Shown here one piece after another: positions 44,509-52,459 of a stretch of 64,000 nt of DNA. Origin of the DNA: Salinigranum rubrum (lineage in GTDB: Archaea; Halobacteriota; Halobacteria; Halobacteriales; Haloferacaceae); NCBI RefSeq assembly GCF_002906575.1, contig NZ_CP026309.1, forward strand, positions 3,348,001 to 3,412,000. Reading direction: 5' to 3'. How positions within the stretch are numbered: the stretch's first letter is position 1; every line of letters begins with the position of its first letter. The translations under genes were made by a program, and so were the position numbers. Below the pieces are notes generated by a model. The model did not search any database. It worked only from the letters and a program-made list of their open reading frames with translations, and was not told where the DNA came from.

Positions 44509-47313
44509 TTAGTCGCGGCGGACTGCGAGCAGTGCCGCGGCGATGAGCGCGATGAGCGCGACGATGACACCGAAGCCGGGCGTCGACGTTTCCGTCGCCG
44601 GCTCCTCGGTCGCCGGCTCCTCGGTCGCCGGCTCCTCAGTCGCCGTGGGCTCCTCGGTCGCGGTCGGCTCGTCAGTCGGCTCCTCGGTCGGCTCTTCGGT
44701 CGGCGTCGGCTCCTCGGTCGGCGTGCTCACCGACTCGACGAGCTCGAACTCGAGCGAGGCCGAAGCCTCGTCGTCGTCAGCACGCAGCGTGTACGTGCCC
44801 GTCTCGACGTCCGACATGTCGATCGTGGTCGACCATTCGCCGGTCGAACCGTTGACCTCAGCCTCGTCCGAGGCGATCACGTTCTCGTTCTGGCCGAGGA
44901 CCTCGACGAAGACGGTCGTGCCGTCCTCGCGGTTCGAGGTACCCGAGACGGTGACCTCACCCTGGGCAACCTGCCCGTTCGTGGTGAAGTCGTCGATCGA
45001 GAGCTGCGGGTTCTCCGCGGAGATCGTCAGCTCGACGATCTGGTCGTCAACGCCAGCACCCGTGTACTCGTCGTTGACGATCGCGACTGCCTGCTGCGGC
45101 GTGAGGTCCGACTGCAGGGCGTCGCCACCGAAGCCGTAGTCAGACGCGTAGTCACCGTCGCGGCCCTGGCCGACGACGATGAACGTGTACTGACCGCGGT
45201 TGCTGAACGCGTCGTAGTCCTCTTCGAACTCTTCCTCGTCGATGTCGATCTCCTCAGCGTCCTGGGAGTTGCCGGCAGCGTCGAGGAAGTTCCCGCGCGG
45301 ACCGATCAGGTAGACGCGGACCGAGTCACCCTGGCCGAGCGCGGTGCCCGACAGCGTGACCTCGTCACCGACGTTCGCGGCGATCGTGTTCGAGGAGACC
45401 TGCGCCGTGAGGTCGCCCTCGACGGTGCGGATCGTGACGGTCTCCTTCGTGTCGAACTCGCTGTAGGTGTCCGTGTCTATCTCGTCGCCCTGGTTACCGG
45501 CGGCCAGGTAGTCCGTGCCGTCGTCGTCGACGGGGTCGGCGACGACCGCGATGCGGTACGAGTCGGGCAGGCTGATGTTGCTACCCGAGTCGATGTCGAG
45601 CGAGAACTCGCCGTTCGAGTCGACGTCGTCCTCGGAGAAGTCGCCGTCCTCGTCAACGAGCGGGACGTAGTTCTGGTCGATGCGCGCGTACGCCTTGACC
45701 GTGTCCGACTCGGGAGCAGTTCCCTCGACGGTGAACTCCTCACCGATGCGGACGACGCTCGGGGCGGACGAGATGTTGATCGACCGCTCCTGGACCGTCA
45801 GCTCCGCGGAGTCGTCAGCGCTCGCGTTGAACGCTGTCTGGAGCGTGCCGGTGTTGGTGTCCGCGCTGTCCATCTCGACGAACTCGACGTCGAGCGTCGT
45901 CGTGTCGAGGTCGGACGTCAGGATACGGACCTGCGCTTCACCCTCGTCGTCCATGTCGACGACAACGCCGACGTAGTCCTCGTCCTGGTCGCCAGCGAGG
46001 TCGTCAGTGCCGAAGCGGCCCTGGACGTCGCCGGTGTTGGCGAAGACCTGGCTCGCGTTCGCGTTGCCAGCCTCGAGGTCGTCGGTGTCACCCTGCTCGA
46101 TGCGGAGGAGACCGTACGTTCCGGGCGTGCCGGTGACCGTGGCGACGACGTTGTCGCCCTGCGTGGCGGTCGATTCGCTCAGCGAGATGCTCTGCGATTC
46201 GTCGCGGATGGTGAACGTCGCGCTGCGCGACGCGCTGTCGAGGTCGTCCTCACCCTCGACCGTGACGGTGTACTCGCCCGTGTCGAGATCATCGACGTCC
46301 GAGAGTTCGACGTTGCCACCGGACTCACCGATCTCGAGGAGACCGGTGTTCGAGGTGAGCTGCGACTGGACCTCGAGGCCGTCCTCGTCCTCGATGGTGA
46401 TCGAGACGTTCTCGGCCTCGTCGAAGTTCCAGTCGGCCTCGACGGTGATGGTGTCCGTGTCGGTGACGATCGAACCGTCCGTGACGTCCGCGCCACCCGT
46501 ACCGGCGCCGGAGTAGATCGTCAGGTCAGTGACCTGCGGCTCGACGACGAAGAAGTCGGCGCGGCCGTCGGAGTTACCCGAGACGTTGTAGCCGCCGGTC
46601 TCGAAGTTGTTCGCGGCCGTGATGTCGGCGAAGGCACCGTCGTTGACGGATGCCGTCGAACCGTCGGCGTCGCCGCTGACGCCCGTGAAGGTAGACGAGC
46701 TACCGGCGGAGACGCCCGAGAAAGACGTCAGGTCGACGTCTTCCTCACCGAGGTAGACCGTACCACCAGAGGAGATGGAACGCTCGGTAGTGAGCGTGAG
46801 CGTCTCGAACTGCACGCCGTCACTCTCGAGAGTGCCGTCGTTGTTATTGTCGACATCGGCCCTTACGGCGAAGCTTCCCGTCGCGTCGGGCGCGCCGACG
46901 TCAGCGTCGAAGCTAACACGAACTGCCTCGGAGCCAGCACCACCATTGTCGTTGATGGTGAGGTTGATGTAATCCTGCGCGTCGTTCACCGAAACATCAC
47001 TGTTGGTGAACGTGGCAGAAGCACCGTTATCAACACTCGCACCCGTAACACCGGGAGACGAGAGGTCGACGCCGCTGGGCATCGAGATGTTGACGACCGC
47101 AGGAGTGGTGTCACTCGTGTCTGCGTTGACTTCTACTGTAAATGTGTGTGTATTCGTCGTTCCACCTTCAACAGTAGCCGGTGAGATGCTACTGTTAGCA
47201 GGAACGAGAGTAGCACTTGCTGTACCCGCGAACGCGACGGTCCCCGCGAAGACGGAGAGGACCATCAGCGCTGCGAGTACAACAGCGCGGACTTTGTTAT
47301 TGTTGTCTGTCAT
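44509..47313 (-). CDS. csg: S-layer glycoprotein with PGF-CTERM anchor
   Basis: 934 residues from ATG 47313. A signal peptide (cleavage probably after GTASA) is followed by an acidic, Thr-rich beta protein with many N-x-S/T sequons for N-glycosylation. The C-terminal region has tandem EEPTATEEPA-type repeats, then TSTPGFG, a hydrophobic helix and RRD. This is the tripartite PGF-CTERM signal that archaeosortase A processes and lipidates in haloarchaea. The protein forms the cell's outer lattice. Length and repeats match known haloarchaeal surface glycoproteins. An in-frame GTG (47355) lies in the leader. Confidence 0.95.
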   Translation of the reverse strand: MTDNNNKVRAVVLAALMVLSVFAGTVAFAGTASATLVPANSSISPATVEGGTTNTHTFTVEVNADTSDTTPAVVNISMPSGVDLSSPGVTGASVDNGASATFTNSDVSVNDAQDYINLTINDNGGAGSEAVRVSFDADVGAPDATGSFAVRADVDNNNDGTLESDGVQFETLTLTTERSISSGGTVYLGEEDVDLTSFSGVSAGSSSTFTGVSGDADGSTASVNDGAFADITAANNFETGGYNVSGNSDGRADFFVVEPQVTDLTIYSGAGTGGADVTDGSIVTDTDTITVEADWNFDEAENVSITIEDEDGLEVQSQLTSNTGLLEIGESGGNVELSDVDDLDTGEYTVTVEGEDDLDSASRSATFTIRDESQSISLSESTATQGDNVVATVTGTPGTYGLLRIEQGDTDDLEAGNANASQVFANTGDVQGRFGTDDLAGDQDEDYVGVVVDMDDEGEAQVRILTSDLDTTTLDVEFVEMDSADTNTGTLQTAFNASADDSAELTVQERSINISSAPSVVRIGEEFTVEGTAPESDTVKAYARIDQNYVPLVDEDGDFSEDDVDSNGEFSLDIDSGSNISLPDSYRIAVVADPVDDDGTDYLAAGNQGDEIDTDTYSEFDTKETVTIRTVEGDLTAQVSSNTIAANVGDEVTLSGTALGQGDSVRVYLIGPRGNFLDAAGNSQDAEEIDIDEEEFEEDYDAFSNRGQYTFIVVGQGRDGDYASDYGFGGDALQSDLTPQQAVAIVNDEYTGAGVDDQIVELTISAENPQLSIDDFTTNGQVAQGEVTVSGTSNREDGTTVFVEVLGQNENVIASDEAEVNGSTGEWSTTIDMSDVETGTYTLRADDDEASASLEFELVESVSTPTEEPTPTEEPTEEPTDEPTATEEPTATEEPATEEPATEEPATETSTPGFGVIVALIALIAAALLAVRRD
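44593..44728. repeat. Tandem codon repeats encoding the Thr/Pro/Glu-rich stalk of the S-layer protein
   Basis: Imperfect 15-18-bp units built on CTCCTCGGTCGCCGG encode the (E)EPATEEPTATEE-type stalk before the PGF tail. Such stalks are O-glycosylated in other haloarchaea. The array may differ in length between strains. Confidence 0.75.
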
Positions 47314-47443
47314 GGTTTGGTTTGAATTTGCAATCGGCGACAGCAACTTTCTCACCGACTCCCGTGTGGGAGAGCGACGATACTCGGTGTTGCCACCATG
47401 GGTAGGGGTACAAGGAATACGGCAGTTCGGTTCTGTAATAAGT
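47314..47443 (-). promoter_or_regulatory. Promoter and long 5' leader of the S-layer gene
   Basis: ACTTATTAC (47435-47443) is the best TATA box and would start transcription near 47410, giving a leader of about 95-100 nt before ATG 47313. The leader carries a CTCCCACACGGGAG-type hairpin and an in-frame GTG at 47355. A long leader of roughly this size is known for the S-layer gene of Haloferax volcanii. Confidence 0.6.
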
Positions 47444-47570
47444 TTTGTGTGATTGTCGCGGCGTGATATCGGGTGTCAGATGTATCGCTGTCTTTCGGTT
47501 TCGCTCATCGGGTATAGCTCTTGTGCCAGACATCGTTTTGCCCTCCGAACAGGTCGAGGAGCGAGTTCGG

Positions 47571-48527
47571 TCACGATTCGCAGCGCGTCCGGGTGGTTTC
47601 GGCCCGTTCGAGGAGGCGCTCGGCGCGCGCGACATCGCCAGCCGTGGCCGCGTCGACGGCGTCGAATCCAACTGCCGTCGCGTCGACGCCCGCCCGAGCG
47701 ACACACGCCCACGTCTCGACGAGGTCGACGAACGAGCCGTCGACGTTCTCGGTGTTCTCGACGCCGTCGAGCGCATCGACGCCGGCGCGGTAGTGGACCC
47801 GGGCGTCGTCGAACGTCGTGCGGGCCGCCTCGAACGCGTCGCGCTCGAACGCGTCCATCGCGGTTCGCCAGTCCGTCCACCCCTCCAGAGCCTCCCCGCT
47901 CGCGTCGACCAGCCGTTCGGCGACCGTCGACTGCGTTTCGAGCGTCGACGCGAACGCGCGCATGCGCTCGACGGTGAGGAACACCGCAGCAGGGACGGTC
48001 GGGTTCCCATCGGCCACCTCGCGGAGCGCTGTCCCCGCGGCGACGAACGCCTCCCGCGCCGAACGGGCGGTGTCGAGCAGCGCCGCTGGGGAGTCGACGC
48101 TCTCGTCGAGCCGCGACAGGGCGGACCAGCACTCGACCGCTCCGGTCAACCCCTCGACCAAGTGCTCGTGGGCGGTCACGAGCGCCGGGAGCGACTGATA
48201 CCGGGTGGGCGGGTTCGCGACCTCCCCCGAGAACGCACCGAGTGCCTCGCGAGCGCGTGCCAGCGACTCCTCGGTGTCGTCGAGTGTTTCAGGGGCGACG
48301 TCCCCGACGTCGAAGCCCCCGAGGGGGCCGCGGACGAGCCGGTACACCTCGTTGAGCGGGCGGATGACCGCCTGTGCGCGTGCCTCGACGGGATCGACGG
48401 AAGCGGACGGCGAAATCTCGGTTTCGGGTGCGAGCGGCGGGGTGCGCGGGCCGGTCGCACGGTAGCCCGTCGCCGTACAGCCAGCGAGTGCCGAGAACGA
48501 CGCGATGAGGAACCGGCGACGACGCAT
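47571..48527 (-). CDS. Helical lipoprotein beside the S-layer gene
   Basis: 318 residues from ATG 48527 (MRRRRFLIASFSALAGC). The twin-arginine-like RRRFL and the lipobox with Cys17 predict export and lipid anchoring. The rest is mainly alpha-helical, with several four-helix-like segments (HEHLVEGLTGAVECWSALS, TARSAREAFVAAGTALRE). A GTTTTACC box about 29 bp before the start supports this start over the upstream ATG codons. Unknown function; it lies 260 bp upstream of the S-layer gene on the same strand. Confidence 0.72.
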   Translation of the reverse strand: MRRRRFLIASFSALAGCTATGYRATGPRTPPLAPETEISPSASVDPVEARAQAVIRPLNEVYRLVRGPLGGFDVGDVAPETLDDTEESLARAREALGAFSGEVANPPTRYQSLPALVTAHEHLVEGLTGAVECWSALSRLDESVDSPAALLDTARSAREAFVAAGTALREVADGNPTVPAAVFLTVERMRAFASTLETQSTVAERLVDASGEALEGWTDWRTAMDAFERDAFEAARTTFDDARVHYRAGVDALDGVENTENVDGSFVDLVETWACVARAGVDATAVGFDAVDAATAGDVARAERLLERAETTRTRCES

Positions 48528-48663
48528 CCGTTCGGATGGGCGACCGCCCATGGTAAAACCGTTCCCCAACCGTCGGTGCCGAGTCGTCCACGGACCGGCG
48601 TCGCGTCGGCATCTCTCGGGCCGATGCTAGGCCCGCCATCGCAATCTCATCAACACAGTCATA

Positions 48664-50367
48664 TCATTCCCGTGTGCGTGTGCGCCGGACGAATATCGTC
48701 AGTGCGACGGCGACGACAGCAGCGACGATACCGAATCCGGGCGCGCTCGTGTCCGTCGTCGCCATCGACGTCGCCGTCGAGGGTGTCGTCGGCGTCGTGG
48801 TCTGCTCCGGCGTCGTCGTCGGTTCGGACACCGACACGGCCGTCGTCTGCTCGGGTGACGGTGTCGCGGTGACGGCCTGCGCCGCGTCGGTCTCGGGGAC
48901 GCCGACGACGAACGTCGACGCGCCGGGCGACGTCGCCTCGAAGACGACGGTGTCGTTCGTCTCGTTCACGACGCGGGTGTCGAGGGCGCTCCAGGCGGTG
49001 CCGTTGTGTCGGTACAGCGTGACGTCTTCGGCGGCCGCGCTCCGGTCGGCCAGCGCCGAGCCGTTCACGCTGAACCGGAAGCGGAGCCTGTCGACGTCCT
49101 CCTCGGGAAGCCCGTTCGTCTCCAGCGAGAACCGCGAGAACGCGTACGTCCCGTTCAGTCCGGGCGGGCCCTCCGCCGGGTCGGGATACCGGAGGTCGAC
49201 GGTGAACGAGGGGTTCAGCGCCGAGAGCGAGACGTTCAGCCGGTGCAGTCGCGCCGTGGCGTTCTCTCGGGCGGGAACGGCGAAGCTCACCTGCCGGTCG
49301 CGACCGAGGTTCCGCGCTTCGAGTCGGACGTTCCCGTCGGAGAGCGTCGTACTTCGGACCTGCTTCGCGCCGCCGAGTTCCTCGGAACGGTCGAGTCGGT
49401 CACGGATCTCTTCGTTGTAAGCGTCGGGATGGACGGCCTTGACGACGTCGAGGATGGCGTTCATCACGCGGGGCGCGGGCTGTGAGATCTCGTTCGCGTC
49501 GAGGACGACGGCGTTGCCCTCCTCGGCTGCCGTCGTCTCGGCGAACGCGCCGTTCGGTCCCGCGGGGACGCGCGCCTCGCTGTACTCGTCGCCGTTGAGC
49601 ACGATCCACTCGGGGTTCTCGGCGATGACCGTCTCCGAGTTGATGACGAAGAAGCCGCTGTCGACGCCGGCGGCGACGTTTTCGACGCCGCCGATGGTCA
49701 GAATCTCGTCGATGAACGTGTCAGATCCGGCGGTGTAGCCGAAGAAATAGTACAGCGCCTTCGGCCGCTCCTCGTCGCGGAGGGCGTCGCGGACGATGTC
49801 GAGTTCGCGCTCCATCGTGTCCGCGGTGTCGGTCGCGCCGTTGCACTCGCCGACGAGCCGCCCGGTCAGCCGCGTCTTCTCGACGACGGTCGTGCTCCCC
49901 GACGGAGCGGTCCCGTCGATCGACGCCGCGTCGCGGAACTTGTAGACGGTCAGCCCCGCGCTGCGGAGTTGCTGGACGGTCGCGTCGGTGATCGTGTTCG
50001 GCGCGAGGACGAGGTCCGGGTCGAGCGCGATGGTCTGCTCGACGGTGGCGTCGGAACGGCCGTTCCCGACGACCGTCTTCCCCGACGCCCCGGGGAGGTA
50101 CGTGCCGAACTGTGAGATACCGACGACGCGGTCCCAGGCGGGGTCGTCGGACGCCGATATCTCGTAGACGGTCTGTGCGGCGCTCGGGTTCAGCGTGACG
50201 ATGCGGTCGGGGGCCTCCGAGAGCGAGACGGTCGTCCCGGTGTCGTCGGTCGCCGAAACCGGGAACGTACAACCGCCGGTCTCCGCGGCGACCGTCCCGA
50301 CGCCGACGGGGGCGGCCACCGAGACGACGAGTACCACGATAGCGAAGACAGAGAGTCGCGTGGACAT
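48664..50367 (-). CDS. Cobalamin/metal-type ABC binding protein with PGF-CTERM anchor
   Basis: 567 residues. After a signal peptide, residues about 45-330 are a BtuF/FepB-type substrate-binding domain (DRIVTLNPSAAQTVYEI, ...DLVLAPNTITDATVQQL, ...YYFFGYTAGSDTFIDEIL). A beta domain with a PGF-pre-PGF pattern (WSALDTRVVNETNDTVVFEA) follows. The tail SAPGFGIVAAVVAVALTIFV ends in basic residues (RRTRTRE), an archaeosortase-processed anchor in place of the usual lipobox. btuC/btuD are not nearby, so the partner permease must be encoded elsewhere. A TTCTTATTG box lies about 25 bp upstream. Confidence 0.82.
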   Translation of the reverse strand: MSTRLSVFAIVVLVVSVAAPVGVGTVAAETGGCTFPVSATDDTGTTVSLSEAPDRIVTLNPSAAQTVYEISASDDPAWDRVVGISQFGTYLPGASGKTVVGNGRSDATVEQTIALDPDLVLAPNTITDATVQQLRSAGLTVYKFRDAASIDGTAPSGSTTVVEKTRLTGRLVGECNGATDTADTMERELDIVRDALRDEERPKALYYFFGYTAGSDTFIDEILTIGGVENVAAGVDSGFFVINSETVIAENPEWIVLNGDEYSEARVPAGPNGAFAETTAAEEGNAVVLDANEISQPAPRVMNAILDVVKAVHPDAYNEEIRDRLDRSEELGGAKQVRSTTLSDGNVRLEARNLGRDRQVSFAVPARENATARLHRLNVSLSALNPSFTVDLRYPDPAEGPPGLNGTYAFSRFSLETNGLPEEDVDRLRFRFSVNGSALADRSAAAEDVTLYRHNGTAWSALDTRVVNETNDTVVFEATSPGASTFVVGVPETDAAQAVTATPSPEQTTAVSVSEPTTTPEQTTTPTTPSTATSMATTDTSAPGFGIVAAVVAVALTIFVRRTRTRE

Positions 50368-50687
50368 GTGGGAGGCCACGAACGAACACAATAAGAATTT
50401 ACCTAATACAAGTGGAGTTTACGACGCGGGAGTCGCGCGTCGTGCATGGGTCGGGGAGAGGTCGCTCATCGCAACGGTCGAGGGGAACGACGGCGAGATG
50501 GAGACGGCGCCAACGAGTCCGCAGTTTCGGCTAAACCGATCGCTGGACGGCGTGGACCACCGTCGAAAACTCTGTTCGACGTACCATCGCAGAGGGGTGC
50601 CTCAGAAGCGTAGAAGCACCGAGATTAGGTGGCTGGGGAGTTGTTCCCCACCCATCCGGGACGGCCAGAGACCGTCCGTTTTGGAGG
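50368..50687. other. 320-bp region upstream of tRNA-Ile, no gene found
   Basis: Apart from hairpins (TGGGGA-GTTGT-TCCCCA near 50630, and GGACGG...CCGTCC near 50660) I see no feature or coding sequence. The left end holds the promoter of the PGF-CTERM binding-protein gene. Confidence 0.5.
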
Positions 50688-50761
50688 TGGGCCAACGCGG
50701 ATTTGAACCGCGGACCTCCCGGTTATCAGCCGAGCGCTCAACCTGACTGAGCTATTGGCCC
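50688..50761 (-). tRNA. tRNA-Ile (GAT anticodon)
   Basis: A complete 74-nt cloverleaf. The acceptor stem GGGCCAA pairs with TTGGCCC, the anticodon stem CTCGG/CCGGG holds the loop CTGATAA with anticodon GAT, and the T-loop is GGTTCAAATCC. The discriminator base is A and CCA is not encoded. No intron. Confidence 0.96.
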
Positions 50762-50824
50762 AGGTGAGCGCATTCTGTCGTTGCGCGCTGGTTTGTTTAA
50801 GGGTTTCCTTTCAACACCGCGCTG

Positions 50825-51355
50825 TCACCGGTTGTCGTCGTTCACGGTGCCGCCGTCGACGTCGACGAAGTCTCCAGATTGACCCGAACCGGACGACCCG
50901 CCCGGACCACCGGGCCCGCCGAACTCCTCCTGTGGGAAGCCGGCCGTCCAGACGTTCCCGGAGACGAATCCCTCCATCCGCTTGTCGAGGTACGGCTTGA
51001 CGACGAACCGTTTGAGTACCTCTCTGATGGGGTAGCGCGTCACCGGCACGGCGAGGAGGAAGCCGATGGTGTCGGTGACGAGCCCCGGCGTGAGCAAGAA
51101 CGCGCCGGCCGCGATGAGCAGCGCGCCGTCCATCAGTTCGTTCGTCGGGAGGTCGCCGGTCTGGACCTTCCGCTGGAGCGTTCGGAGAGTGTGTCGACCC
51201 TCGGCGCGGACCAAGAGCATCCCGACGAGACCCGTCAACACGACGAGCGCGACGGTGGCTTTCCACCCGATGAAGTCCGAGACGACCACGAGCAACAGCG
51301 CGTCTGACAGCGGAATGAGCAGGAGGGACGCGATGAGCCAGCGCGTACGCGGCAT
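50825..51355 (-). CDS. fxsA: FxsA family membrane protein
   Basis: 176 residues starting MPRTRWLIASLLLIPLSDALLL. Four hydrophobic segments with the FxsA core pattern (LTGLVGMLLVRAEGRHTLRTLQRKVQTG, ...GALLIAAGAFLLTPGLVTDTIGFLL). The C-terminal tail is Gly-rich and polar. The bacterial relative affects phage exclusion, but that function is not established for archaea. Convergent with nothing; the SDR gene is upstream on the same strand. Confidence 0.85.
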   Translation of the reverse strand: MPRTRWLIASLLLIPLSDALLLVVVSDFIGWKATVALVVLTGLVGMLLVRAEGRHTLRTLQRKVQTGDLPTNELMDGALLIAAGAFLLTPGLVTDTIGFLLAVPVTRYPIREVLKRFVVKPYLDKRMEGFVSGNVWTAGFPQEEFGGPGGPGGSSGSGQSGDFVDVDGGTVNDDNR

Positions 51356-51415
51356 GCCCCGAGTTTGCTGGTGGGGACGCATAGCCTTTCTGCACTGCGC
51401 TCGGCGTCGGAGAGA

Positions 51416-52276
51416 TCAAAGCGGGTCGCCCGGGAGGTCGAACGGCGCGGGCTGAGAACCGTCGACGTCGGTGAAGCCGTACTCGCGGGCGAGTTCGCCG
51501 ACGCGGAAGACGCCGCCGGATTTCTCCGCCACCCTGGAGTCGGCCGCGAGTGCGACCACGGCCCGTCCCGTGTACAGCGGCGACTCGGTCTCGGCCAGCG
51601 CCTCGGGGTCGTCGCCGATAGCGTCGAGGACGCGTTCGGTCCGCGTGAATCCCGGCTGGACGGCGACGGTGGAGACAGGGGCGTCGCGGAGGTCGTACGC
51701 CATCGCCCTCGTGAGTCGTTCGGTCGCGGTCTTGGAGACGTCGTACGGGACGTTCCCCCGGTAGCGACCGCCGTGGCCCGAGGAGACAGTGACGACGAGC
51801 CCACCGTTCGACTCGACCGCATCGAGTAGTCGGGGGACGGCGAGCCGCGAGGCGGTGAAGTGCGCGCGGACGCCGGCGTCGAACATGCGGTCCCACGTCT
51901 CGACCGACTGCTCCCAGAACGGGTCGTCGAACGACTCGCCGTAGCCCTCGTAGCCGCCCCAGACGTTGTTGACGAGCAGGTCCAGCGCGCCAACCTCCCC
52001 GCGGTCGCGGTCCCGGTCGATGCGGTCGAACAGGGCTTCGACCTGCTGGTCGTCGGTGTGGTCGCACTGGACGGCGATACCGCGGCCGCCGCGTTCCGTG
52101 ATCGCCTCGGCTGTCTCGTCGACGGTCCCGGGCAGGTCGTCGGTGCGGTCGGCGTCGACGCTGCGACCGGTGACGTACACCGTCGCGCCCGCGTCGCCGA
52201 GCGCGAGGGCGATGCCGCGGCCGACGCCGCGGGAGGCACCGGTGACGAGCGCGGTCGTGTTCGAGAGCGAGGGCAT
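51416..52276 (-). CDS. Short-chain dehydrogenase/reductase (SDR)
   Basis: 286 residues. The Rossmann motif TGASRGVG lies near the N-terminus, NVWGG replaces the usual NNAG, and the catalytic pattern has the Ser in VVTVSSGHGG and the pair YDVSK (Tyr, Lys). The N-terminus and internal region resemble DHRS1-type SDRs. Substrate unknown. It may be cotranscribed with fxsA. Confidence 0.86.
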   Translation of the reverse strand: MPSLSNTTALVTGASRGVGRGIALALGDAGATVYVTGRSVDADRTDDLPGTVDETAEAITERGGRGIAVQCDHTDDQQVEALFDRIDRDRDRGEVGALDLLVNNVWGGYEGYGESFDDPFWEQSVETWDRMFDAGVRAHFTASRLAVPRLLDAVESNGGLVVTVSSGHGGRYRGNVPYDVSKTATERLTRAMAYDLRDAPVSTVAVQPGFTRTERVLDAIGDDPEALAETESPLYTGRAVVALAADSRVAEKSGGVFRVGELAREYGFTDVDGSQPAPFDLPGDPL

Positions 52277-52459
52277 GAGGGGTGAATCACTCGCAGAGGG
52301 TGAGAGTGTTGTGGGTCACACCCGGTACAGTCGTCGTTGCGGTCGACGGGACGGTGGCACGCGGTGTCGCGCGACCCGGGCGCGAGTGCGGGTGACCGAG
52401 CGACCCCGAGCCACGGCGAATCCCGAGGGGCTTTACCGCTCCGTCACCCAGCCGCGAGC

